From: Sphingomonas sp. PP-CE-1G-424
Lineage (GTDB): Bacteria > Pseudomonadota > Alphaproteobacteria > Sphingomonadales > Sphingomonadaceae
Reading direction: 5' to 3'
Assembly: GCF_004341085.1 (NCBI RefSeq)
Contig: NZ_SLXW01000003.1
Span: 62,001-126,000 of the forward strand
Length of the DNA stretch: 64,000 bases
Shown here one piece after another: positions 45,401-51,944 of this stretch. The notes beneath the pieces were generated by a model. That model saw only the letters and a list, made by a program, of their open reading frames with translations, was not told the DNA's origin and did no database searches. Numbering within the stretch: position 1 is the stretch's first letter; every line of letters begins with the position of its first letter. Both the position numbers and the translations under genes were made by a program.

Positions 45401-45686
45401 CAAGTGGCCGGCACCGCTCCAGAAAAGCGTGCCGATGCCCGCAGGGGTCACCGATTATCGCCGCTACGAACAGGGGCCGGGCCACGGTGCCTTCACTACT
45501 GACGAGGACGGCAACGACCTCTACGTCTACCACAGCTGGGGCAATGGTGTCGGCGGTGACGGCCGAGATGCGCGCGTGCGCCGCACGCACTGGAGCGCGG
45601 ACGGCCGACCGCTACTCGACATGACCGCCAACGAGGAAGTGGCCCCCGTCAACCGCCGCGTCACGATGAACGTCACAATCCGTTGA
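42429..45686 (+). CDS. Double GH43 arabinanase/xylosidase-like protein
   Basis: A secreted 1085-residue protein with two five-bladed-propeller GH43 modules. After the signal peptide (MNQALRFLLLMIAGVPLIGAAPA) module 1 covers about 25-370 (YVFVYFTGN, GLRDPFIMRS, TWAPEATYD, TPEVEGPSAF). A short Ala-Pro repeat hinge follows (GC-rich, about 43490-43515 nt). A middle beta region is at about 380-640, then a bacterial Ig-like segment (about 680-715). Module 2 covers about 720-1060 (NRADPDIYRW, YWAPELHEI, EENLAEGAFAL, YEQGPGHGAF). Both modules keep recognisable Asp/Glu positions. Such fusions may attack branched arabinan or arabinoxylan. ATG 42429 (GGGTGGA upstream) is preferred over 42375, because it starts the signal peptide. 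Confidence 0.85.
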   Translation: MNQALRFLLLMIAGVPLIGAAPATLPPLSAYVFVYFTGNTIDGEKLRFAISDGNNALQWKTLNDAQPILESTKGTRGLRDPFIMRSAKGDRFFLLATDLSTGRSGWGGATDHGSRHLEIWESTDLIHWGKQRHVRVNVPAAGMTWAPEATYDPTIGAYVVYWTSTLYKDAAHKREDGNGPQILTAMTRDFRTFTSPKPWFKAADVPGAVKAKGMIDATVMKVGDQYYRFTKVSDASGCKSSDILAQVSPSLRASGASGAWKIVDRCVGRRSGTPEVEGPSAFVANPGDTSGFKYFLWVDDYGGVGYIPLATNDLNGKIAWTYPQAFSLPASPRHGTVMAITASERDRLVAYWNRPAPAPAPAADSWVVPPVLASGTRLPVPDGHLVTWRVDGRVLSDGVLINRDAMARVVHLDGTLKRLDGTTLAKHFTVRLLGTASSRLRSYARAPTTARDANQPTVARSVHLALTGADGSTVPLNDDYGVLFARGKYVGVDRVALRGVADPSLFYFADATLGVIATRVDMAGTPDPDPTATIVFRSGLTHPGDFVELGSLDLHTADGVAKPHARYDSAARRYVLSWTDRSGKPRWTTAADLTRTEWRDMPFEPGGRRQQIVSAGNVGDARNGRIFTTDDDTLPIDATLATVLTQRFGRIVNTTAAVAPQVIVARQAAALRDARVTLGYSDGSTATRAVDWDAADLARLTHPGRYVVHGTVRQRTYPAIFAYNRADPDIYRWERNGRVRYLFVATDDTNNDNVGSAHLPIRVADTIADLADDNGGRAREVDLLNRRTRRDRTADGRVIAGCYWAPELHEIGGKLSILFAPCFNPRDNTSNEGGAWFTVESHIMQLRDDGDPANPADWSRPAAIRKADGARLGRTEMPSNISLDMSYVEVAGQHYYTWSQRYLPTAGVLGDPLTWIAKVDPEHPTRLASQPAPIIAPGTSVEENLAEGAFALRHDGRLTLVYSSSGVSPTYVVNGISAPVDADLTRASSWRKWPAPLQKSVPMPAGVTDYRRYEQGPGHGAFTTDEDGNDLYVYHSWGNGVGGDGRDARVRRTHWSADGRPLLDMTANEEVAPVNRRVTMNVTIR

Positions 45687-46168
45687 CGCTTGAGCGTGAA
45701 TACAATGCGGCGATAACCCCGATGGCGAACCATCTCGCGGGGCGGAAAGTCGCTTGTCCGCTACCTTCCCACTGAAGCCTAACCGATATTGGATCAACGC
45801 GTCGCTACCGGCGTGGCGATGATTGTGGCATGTCTGTCCTGTTGGCGGTGTCGCTTGCCGCTTGGGCGTACATGTGCGCATGCCGGAACAGGATCGGTGT
45901 CCGTCCGCTGTTCGTGCAGACCGCACGGTATGCTTATCAACGCATTGCGTTGTACCGGACCTTCTCAAACGTGATTATTTTTGGTAAAAGCAGCAGCTTC
46001 GGAATGTTGGCTATTGCCACCCGCCTTATCGACAGCCGTCTTCCGCTTTCCTGTCATTTCAGGCCGTCCAGACAACGGATCGGCCGTCAAGCACTACCTT
46101 CCAGCCCGACGAACGGATGGCTGAAGATGGAGGCGGGGAAGGGCCCCGAACGTCCGTTTGTGGGCTTT
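45687..46168. other. Intergenic, with repeat copy G
   Basis: Convergent region between GH43 and the globin gene. No gene is supported. The long plus-strand frame across 45830-47674 is the antisense of the globin and DUF3034 genes. Confidence 0.5.
46109..46164. repeat. Dispersed intergenic repeat, copy G
   Basis: This reads GACGAACGGATGGCTGAAG, ATGGAGGCGGGGAAGGG and CCCGAACGTCCGTTTGTGGG, following the block order of copies A, E and F. It ends 5 bp from the stop of the globin gene. Confidence 0.6.
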
Positions 46169-46639
46169 CTAACGGGTGACCACGTACGGCTTCATAGCGG
46201 CAAGCTTGCCGAGGAAGGCGTTTTGAGCTGGAAACGCCACACCCTCGCGACGCATGGCGGCCTGGAGGTTTTCGACCAGCGCATTCATGTCCTTGGCCTG
46301 GATGCCGAGACTCTTGTGCGCGGTCGCCATGTCGCGACCGGTATAGTGACAGCCGCCGTTCAACAGAACGCAGAACTGCTCCTTCAGCGTGCGGCGGAGG
46401 CGGATCATGTCCTGCCCCTTGAAGATGTCGCCGATGCGCGGATCGGCCTGGCTCGTCGTCACCAGATCATCGACGATCCGGCCGATGCCGGCCACGCCGT
46501 GAAACGCCTCGAGCATGGCAACGCCCTTGAACGGACCGCCGCCGGCATTGGCATCGCTCATGGCATAGGGCGCGACCGGGTCCTCGCCTGGCGGCGCCAG
46601 CGCGGTCTGGAGGAGGACGAGCAAGGCAAGCACGAGCAT
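46169..46639 (-). CDS. Group I truncated hemoglobin, exported
   Basis: A 2-on-2 globin of 156 residues. The first about 15 residues (MLVLALLVLLQTALA) are a signal peptide, unusual for this normally cytoplasmic family. The globin core runs about 42-150: LEAFHGVAGIGRIVDDLV, FKGQDMIRLRRTLKEQFCVLLNGG, and YTGRDMATAHKSLGI with proximal His108. Such proteins bind O2 or NO, so a periplasmic heme protein that detoxifies or senses NO is a reasonable inference. It lies 12 bp downstream of DUF3034 on the same strand and is divergent from the cupredoxin and GGDEF-EAL genes. Confidence 0.87.
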   Translation of the reverse strand: MLVLALLVLLQTALAPPGEDPVAPYAMSDANAGGGPFKGVAMLEAFHGVAGIGRIVDDLVTTSQADPRIGDIFKGQDMIRLRRTLKEQFCVLLNGGCHYTGRDMATAHKSLGIQAKDMNALVENLQAAMRREGVAFPAQNAFLGKLAAMKPYVVTR

Positions 46640-46651
46640 CGGAAACGTCCC

Positions 46652-47566
46652 CTAAAAGGCAGTCTGGAGCGACAGAAAGCCGCCGCGCTGGCGCTCGGCC
46701 GTTGCGATCGATCCCAGGTCGACATAGGCCGCGGTCGCGGTCAGGTTCTTGTTGATCGCATAGGCGGCATAGGCGGACTTCCAGTCATTCTCCTTGGCGA
46801 ACCCGAGATTGTCCGGTTTCGACCGATATTCGCCGCCGACCACCAACTGGCGCGAGATCTGATAGCCGAGCGTGCTCTCGACCTGGACGGTGCGATGTGC
46901 GCCGCGATCGCCGCCGAACCCGAGCAGGCCGTTCTGGTTGGCCTTCGTGTAGCGGATCGTGGTGCCGAGCAGGATGCTTTGCCGCAGCAGGAGCTTGGTG
47001 GCAGCCACGTAGATATCGGTACCGCTGGCGTGGCGTCCACCGACCGCGGCGACGATCTGCGGATCGAGATTGTGCTTGTACTGCACGCCGATCGCGATCT
47101 GCGGCAGGTAGGCGCTGCCATAGACGGCATCGCCAGCGACACGCAGCTTGGCACCGAACACGTCCTGGTTGAGCGTATAGCCGCGACCGATACCAAGCTT
47201 TGCACCGACATCGCGCGTGTCGAGATTCTGTCGGGCGTAGCTCAGTTCCAGTCGGTCGTGGACCCCGATAGCTGCGCCGTGGCTCTCCCATCGATAGTCC
47301 GGCAGCAGGATAACCGAGACGTGCGCGGACCCGCCGATCCCGTCGACGGTCTCGTTGCCGGCGATCAGCGCCCAGGTGGAGATGCCTCCGCCCGAACTGC
47401 CCTCGATCGTGGTGACGCCGTTGGTCAGCATCAGCTTACCGCCTGCGCGACCCTCGCGCGCTGCGGCGGGAGACGCTGTCACGACGGTGATCGCCACCAC
47501 GAAGTTGGCGATGCATCCGGCGACGGTCGATGGCATGCGAATCATCCGGTATCTCATGGAGACCAT
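46652..47566 (-). CDS. DUF3034 outer-membrane-like protein
   Basis: A 304-residue protein (start between 47566 and about 47533; several in-frame Met). The signal peptide ends AAAR. The body is beta-strand-rich with alternating hydrophobic residues and aromatic belts (GKLMLTNGVTTIEGSSGGGISTWALI, then DRLELSYARQNLD) and ends in a terminal Phe (SLQTAF), as in outer-membrane barrels and DUF3034 proteins. Function unknown. It shares a transcript with the globin gene and faces the cupredoxin gene, so the four genes probably form one functional set. Confidence 0.8.
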   Translation of the reverse strand: MVSMRYRMIRMPSTVAGCIANFVVAITVVTASPAAAREGRAGGKLMLTNGVTTIEGSSGGGISTWALIAGNETVDGIGGSAHVSVILLPDYRWESHGAAIGVHDRLELSYARQNLDTRDVGAKLGIGRGYTLNQDVFGAKLRVAGDAVYGSAYLPQIAIGVQYKHNLDPQIVAAVGGRHASGTDIYVAATKLLLRQSILLGTTIRYTKANQNGLLGFGGDRGAHRTVQVESTLGYQISRQLVVGGEYRSKPDNLGFAKENDWKSAYAAYAINKNLTATAAYVDLGSIATAERQRGGFLSLQTAF

Positions 47567-47674
47567 TGGTTAAATCTCGGTTTCCCTAGCCCGGTTTTCC
47601 ACGCGGAGCCGGGGCGAAAAAGACATGAGCGGCATTTACGGATTGGCAATCTTCCGACCGTTAGAAGTCGCTCT

Positions 47675-48274
47675 ATGTACGCATCCGTCCTCCGCCTGAG
47701 TTCGATGATCGTCGCGTTTGCGCTGCCCATGGCCGCGCATGCCGCCACGGTGGCGATCGATGTCCGTGGCTTCGACGGCAAGCCACTGCCGGGCGCGGTG
47801 GTCACGATCGAGACGCCCAAGGCGCCGGGGGTGACGGTGCGCGGGCCGTACATGATCGAACAGCGCGACATCGCGTTTCAGCCACACGTGCTGATCGTCC
47901 CGGTCGGCGCGACGGTCGGCTTCCCCAATCGCGACCGGGTGCGTCACCACGTCTATTCGTTTTCGAAGACCAAGAAGTTCGACTTGAAACTCTACGGGCA
48001 GGAGGATGCGCGGACCGTCCTGTTCGACCGTCCGGGGGTGGTCCCGCTCGGCTGCAACATCCATGATTCGATGAGCGGGTTCGTGTTCGTGACTGCCACG
48101 CCGTTTGCCGCGCTGACCGACCAGGCGGGGCATGTCAGCATCACCGGCGTGCCGGCAGGGACAGGTACGGTCCGCGTCTGGCACCCCTCGATCCGCGCGC
48201 CCGGCAGCACCGCGTCGCAGCCGATCGACGTCGCCGCCACGGGCTTTGCCACGACCTTCGTGCTGCACCGGTGA
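47675..48274 (+). CDS. Cupredoxin-like methylamine-utilisation-type protein
   Basis: An exported 199-residue protein. The signal peptide is MYASVLRLSSMIVAFALPMAAHA. An early beta-domain (FDGKPLPGAVVTIETP) is followed by a plastocyanin-like core with copper-ligand candidates His91/His92 (RHHVYSFS), Cys127, His130 (GCNIHDSM) and Met133. A carboxypeptidase-regulatory-like tail ends at TGA overlapping the next gene's ATG (TGATG). It is annotated in relatives as methylamine utilisation protein, but no amine dehydrogenase genes are nearby, so the role here is probably electron transfer or copper sensing, not methylamine use. Confidence 0.82.
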   Translation: MYASVLRLSSMIVAFALPMAAHAATVAIDVRGFDGKPLPGAVVTIETPKAPGVTVRGPYMIEQRDIAFQPHVLIVPVGATVGFPNRDRVRHHVYSFSKTKKFDLKLYGQEDARTVLFDRPGVVPLGCNIHDSMSGFVFVTATPFAALTDQAGHVSITGVPAGTGTVRVWHPSIRAPGSTASQPIDVAATGFATTFVLHR

Positions 48275-50613
48275 TGGGTCTTCGCGCGCCGCGATTCCGC
48301 CATCTCCGGACCAAGCTGTCGGTGCTGTACGCGAGCCTGTTCGCGGTAACGATGGTGCTGCTCGCGATCGTCGCGCAGGCGATGATCTGGACGCACGCGC
48401 GCGAATCCGTGCGCCAGGAACTTATCGCCAGCGGCAGCGTCTACGACCGGGTCTGGACGCTCAGGTCGCAGTCGCTGATCGCGTCGGCCGACCTGCTGTC
48501 GCGAGATTTCGGATTCCGCGCCGCGGTTGCCAGTGGGGATCGGCCGACGATCACATCCGCGCTTGCCAATATCAGCCACCGGGCCGAGGTTACCGCCGCG
48601 TTCGTGGTCGATCAGGACGGCCGGGTCAGCGGCCCCTCGGGCGCGCTTGCGGCGACGGTCGCTCGGTTTCCCTTCGCGGTTCCGGACGACCGGCGCGACG
48701 CGGTCGTGGTGGTGGCGGGGCAGGTATATCGACTGATCCTGTCACCGGTGATGGCGCCGACACAGGTCGGCTGGGTGGTCTTCGCGGTGCGACTCGATGG
48801 CACGGAGATGCATGCGCTCGAACGGCTGTCCGCGATCCCGCTGATCGCGACGATCATGCGCAGCGACGGCGCAGGCCGCTGGCATGCGGCGGACCGGTCG
48901 ATCGGGTCGGACGCCGACGTCGATCGCCTGGTCGGCGCATCGCAGTCGACCCGGACGCTCGCCATGCTAAATCTGTCGACCGGCCGCGCTTTCGCGATCG
49001 CCAAGCCGCTGGCCGGCCTGACACGTCGGCCGCAGGCGGCGATCCTGATCCGCTATCCGCTCAACGCCGCACTGACTCCCTATCTTCCGTTGCAGGCGGG
49101 CATCGCGCTCGCCGGGCTGGCCGGGCTGATCCTCGTTGTGCTGGGCAGCCGGCGGCTGGCGCTGGGGATCGCCGGACCGCTCGCGGCGCTGGACGCCGCG
49201 GCGCGCGCGCTGGAGGAGGGGAGTCGCGCGCATATCGTCGTGAAGGGGCGCGACGAGATCAGCAGGCTCGCCGCGAGCTTCGACCGGATGTCGGCCGGCA
49301 TTCTCGAACGCGAGAACCGGATCACCCATCTTGCGTTCCACGATGTCCTAACCGGCCTGCCGAACCGCACCTTTTTTCGCCAGTCGCTCGACCAGGCGAT
49401 CCTCCAGGTCGGGCGTACCGGCGGGGGGATCGCGGTGCTGTGTCTCGATCTCGATCGCTTCAAGGGCGTGAACGACACGCTCGGCCATCCGGTCGGCGAT
49501 GCGTTGCTGAAGGCGATCGGCACGATGTTGATCGAGGTCGCACCCGACGGGTTGGTCTCGCGGCTCGGCGGCGATGAATATGCGGTGATCCTGTCGGGGC
49601 AGTTCGATGCCGATCGCCCGCGCGTCCTTGCACAGAGCATCCTCGATATGATGCGCCAGCCGGTCGTGGCCGATGGCCACCACATCGCGACCGCGGTCAG
49701 CATCGGCATCGCGATCGGGCCGATCGACGGCGAGGACGCCGACGAACTGCTCAAGAATGCCGATCTCGCTCTGTATCTCGCGAAGGAAGACGGTCGCGGC
49801 GTGTTCCGGTTTTTCGAACCCGCACTCGACGCCGCGGCACGCTGGCGGCGGCAGGTCGAACTCGACCTTCGCGAGGCGATCCAGGCAGGCCAGTTCGTGC
49901 TCAACTACCAGCCGGTGTTCGACCTTAAGGCGGACCGGATCGGCGGGTTCGAAGCGCTGGTGCGCTGGCATCATCCGGAGCGCGGCATCGTTCCGCCGGC
50001 CGAGTTCATCCCGATCGCCGAGGATACCGGGCTGATCATCGCGATCGGCGAATGGGTGATGCAGGAGGCTTGTCGACAGGCGATGCACTGGCCCGAGCAT
50101 GTCCGCGTCGCGGTCAATGTTTCGCCGCTGCAGTTCCGCAACAGCGGCTTGCAGGCGATCATTCTCCAGGCGCTCGCACATAGTGGCTTGGCACCCGATC
50201 GGCTCGAGATCGAGATCACGGAATCGGTCTTCCTCGACGGCGAGGATCCGGTGATCGCATTGCTGCACACGCTGCGCGCGATGGGCATTCGCGTCGCGCT
50301 CGACGATTTCGGCACCGGCTATTCGTCGCTCAGCTACCTGCGCAGCTTTCCGTTCGATAAGATCAAGATCGACCGCTCGTTCATCACCAGCATCGCCACC
50401 GATCCAAGCGCCGCGGCGATCGTCCGCGCAATCGTCGACCTGGCGACCGCGCTGAACATGGAAACGACCGCCGAGGGCGTCGAGGATACCGGGCAGCTCG
50501 ACCTGCTGCGCGGTGAGGGCTGCGGTAACATTCAGGGCTATCTATTCAGTCGCCCGGTTGAGAGTGGCCGTATCGCCGGGTTGCTTGATAATAAATTCAG
50601 CCAGGCAGCCTAG
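48274..50613 (+). CDS. Membrane GGDEF-EAL cyclic-di-GMP protein
   Basis: A 779-residue sensor/enzyme. An N-terminal membrane helix (about 15-38), a periplasmic sensor of CHASE/dCACHE-like size (about 40-265), a second helix (about 268-290), a HAMP (about 291-345), a GGDEF domain (about 350-510) with active site GGDEY instead of GGDEF, and an EAL domain (about 525-770) with EALVRWHHPERG, NVSPLQFR, EITESVFL, DDFGTGYSSLSYL and IKIDRSFI. Both domains appear catalytically competent on sequence. TGATG coupling to the cupredoxin gene suggests that copper, redox or globin-bound gas state controls c-di-GMP. Start ATG 48274; GTG 48271 is possible. Confidence 0.9.
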   Translation: MGLRAPRFRHLRTKLSVLYASLFAVTMVLLAIVAQAMIWTHARESVRQELIASGSVYDRVWTLRSQSLIASADLLSRDFGFRAAVASGDRPTITSALANISHRAEVTAAFVVDQDGRVSGPSGALAATVARFPFAVPDDRRDAVVVVAGQVYRLILSPVMAPTQVGWVVFAVRLDGTEMHALERLSAIPLIATIMRSDGAGRWHAADRSIGSDADVDRLVGASQSTRTLAMLNLSTGRAFAIAKPLAGLTRRPQAAILIRYPLNAALTPYLPLQAGIALAGLAGLILVVLGSRRLALGIAGPLAALDAAARALEEGSRAHIVVKGRDEISRLAASFDRMSAGILERENRITHLAFHDVLTGLPNRTFFRQSLDQAILQVGRTGGGIAVLCLDLDRFKGVNDTLGHPVGDALLKAIGTMLIEVAPDGLVSRLGGDEYAVILSGQFDADRPRVLAQSILDMMRQPVVADGHHIATAVSIGIAIGPIDGEDADELLKNADLALYLAKEDGRGVFRFFEPALDAAARWRRQVELDLREAIQAGQFVLNYQPVFDLKADRIGGFEALVRWHHPERGIVPPAEFIPIAEDTGLIIAIGEWVMQEACRQAMHWPEHVRVAVNVSPLQFRNSGLQAIILQALAHSGLAPDRLEIEITESVFLDGEDPVIALLHTLRAMGIRVALDDFGTGYSSLSYLRSFPFDKIKIDRSFITSIATDPSAAAIVRAIVDLATALNMETTAEGVEDTGQLDLLRGEGCGNIQGYLFSRPVESGRIAGLLDNKFSQAA

Positions 50614-50654
50614 CGGGTGGAAGGGCAGCTATATACTTTAGTTAGCAGGTTAAG

Positions 50655-50861
50655 ATGGCACATGATTCCGGGCGGACTGGCGCTAAAATCGAAGTAACCG
50701 CAGCTATGATTGAAGCAGGTGTTTCCGCCCTGCGCGGTGCGATGGGTTATCAGATGCTTGGGTCGCCGGAAGATCGACTTGTCGCGGTGTTTGAGGTCGC
50801 CTTCCGCTCTCTTTCAATAAGCTGCGCAGAAGCTGGTAACAGCCCCTGTGCCGCCAGGTAA
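50655..50861 (+). CDS. Small hypothetical acidic protein
   Basis: 68 residues from ATG 50655 (AGG 6 nt before). The segment KIEVTAAMIEAGVSALRG, then SPEDRLVAVFEVAF, resembles a class of small alphaproteobacterial proteins (ITxEMIEAGxxAL). The last about 20 residues lie antisense to the minus-strand gene ending near 50750, so the natural C-terminus may be different. Tentative. Confidence 0.5.
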   Translation: MAHDSGRTGAKIEVTAAMIEAGVSALRGAMGYQMLGSPEDRLVAVFEVAFRSLSISCAEAGNSPCAAR

Positions 50862-51537
50862 TCCTCTGCGAGAGACAATATCGCCTTGGCAGTAACGTTT
50901 ACCTCCACAATCTTGTTTTTTGAGTTCGGTTTGTAGTTATGAGTTATGTGCTTGCCATCCCTGAAATACCAATGAGCGTGAACTAGATCATTTCTACGAT
51001 TAGAAACGGAACTTACTATATCCAATGCTTTTAGCAGCTTTTTTTTCTCTCGCCTGAGAGGCTGCTCACGTCAGCTAGACTGCGGATCACATCTAGTCTA
51101 GTCTTCATGTTCGTCGAGGAATAATATTGATTAGAGGCCTGTTGAATAGATACGCCCGTCATTGCGCTGTATGTCTCGATCAAGCCATGATCTAGCAAGT
51201 TTTCTCGAATCAAAAGTACACCTAAGGCTTCTATGGCCGCCCTGTCGTACTCTTGCCCAAAGAACGTTTTAGTTCCTTCACCTTTACGAATGGCACCGGG
51301 CACAGCGAACGGATACTGTCCTTCATGGGGCACATCGCCGGCTTGCGCCATTACCTGCGACGTTGTCGCGTTAATCTGCCCTACGCCCAACGGGGTAAGG
51401 AAGGTGACGTAGTTTGGCTCACCGTCCGGCGTAAAAAGGTGTAAGTCCGTGGCTCCCGCGGTGCCGGAGCCCGGCACCGAAGCGAAGGCGAAACTGGCTG
51501 TTCTGATGCGAATTGTGTTTGGAGGAGTGACGAACAT
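50750..51537 (-). pseudogene. Hypothetical gene split by -1 frame change at poly-A
   Basis: Frame 1 runs from ATG 51537 (AGGA 6 nt upstream) to a TAA just after an A8 run (about 51038-51045). Frame 2 runs from there to 50750 and starts KALDIVSSVSNRRNDLVHAHW, which continues the same protein if the ribosome or polymerase slips -1 on A AAA AAG. Frame 1 ends SLSGERKKSC; the joined protein would read ...ERKKKLLKALDIVSS. The whole would be about 260 residues with no membrane segment. Either A9 lost a base (pseudogene) or slippage makes a fusion; A AAA AAG is the classic -1 heptamer. Family not recognised. The DNA is visibly AT-richer than its neighbours. Confidence 0.6.
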
Positions 51538-51688
51538 GATGGTTCCTAAGCACGACGCGGACACCTACTCCGAAGCGGAGACGACAGCCCGACGCGAGGC
51601 AGCGTTACAGCGTATGTTCGCCACTCCTCACAAGCCGCACAAGCCTATCGGCAAGCGCAAGCCAGAGTCGAGTCAGTCAGGAAAGTAA
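51536..51688 (+). CDS. 50-residue hypothetical basic protein
   Basis: MMVPKHDADTYSEAETTARR, then a Lys/His/Pro tail (TPHKPHKPIGKRK). GGAGGAG lies 8 nt before ATG 51536, a near-ideal Shine-Dalgarno. Short proteins with an ETxARRxAxLxR...TPHKPH pattern are common in alphaproteobacteria. The start codon overlaps by 2 nt the start codon of the divergent gene on the minus strand. Confidence 0.6.
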   Translation: MMVPKHDADTYSEAETTARREAALQRMFATPHKPHKPIGKRKPESSQSGK

Positions 51689-51730
51689 CGCTTACGCGGC
51701 GTTCCGATCGTTCGCGGGATTTTTGGCCAC

Positions 51731-51940
51731 TTAGGCGGCGAGGTTGTCAGTCCGCCGATAGGTCAAACGACGGCCTTCACCGCCCTTGAGCATCAGCGCA
51801 GCGCGCTCGCCATCGTCCATACCGCGCGTGTTGTAGCGGAGGTCGAACTCGGCACAGTAGCGGCCCAGGTTAGCCTCGCTCATGTGGTGGGACGTGCCGA
51901 TCACGCCGCGCTTGAAGATCGAAAAGAACCTAGCGTGCTG
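51731..51940 (-). mobile_element. IS1595/ISXO2-like transposase C-terminal remnant
   Basis: The frame encodes HARFFSIFKRGVIGTSHHMS, then NLGRYCAEFDLRYNTRG and GEGRRLTYRR, the C-terminal signature of ISXO2-type transposases. Only about 65 residues remain; catalytic DDE residues upstream are absent and the fragment stops where the TonB receptor gene ends. The element has therefore been deleted, leaving a scar beside the receptor gene. Confidence 0.8.
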
Positions 51941-51944
51941 CAAG

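Noticed and set aside
45830..47674. Long N-terminal extension in frame with the cupredoxin gene
   Set aside because: It is the antisense of the globin and DUF3034 genes; the cupredoxin signal peptide starts at 47675.
47675..48274. Methylamine utilisation pathway
   Set aside because: Only the generic cupredoxin-like protein is present; no methylamine dehydrogenase or accessory genes nearby.
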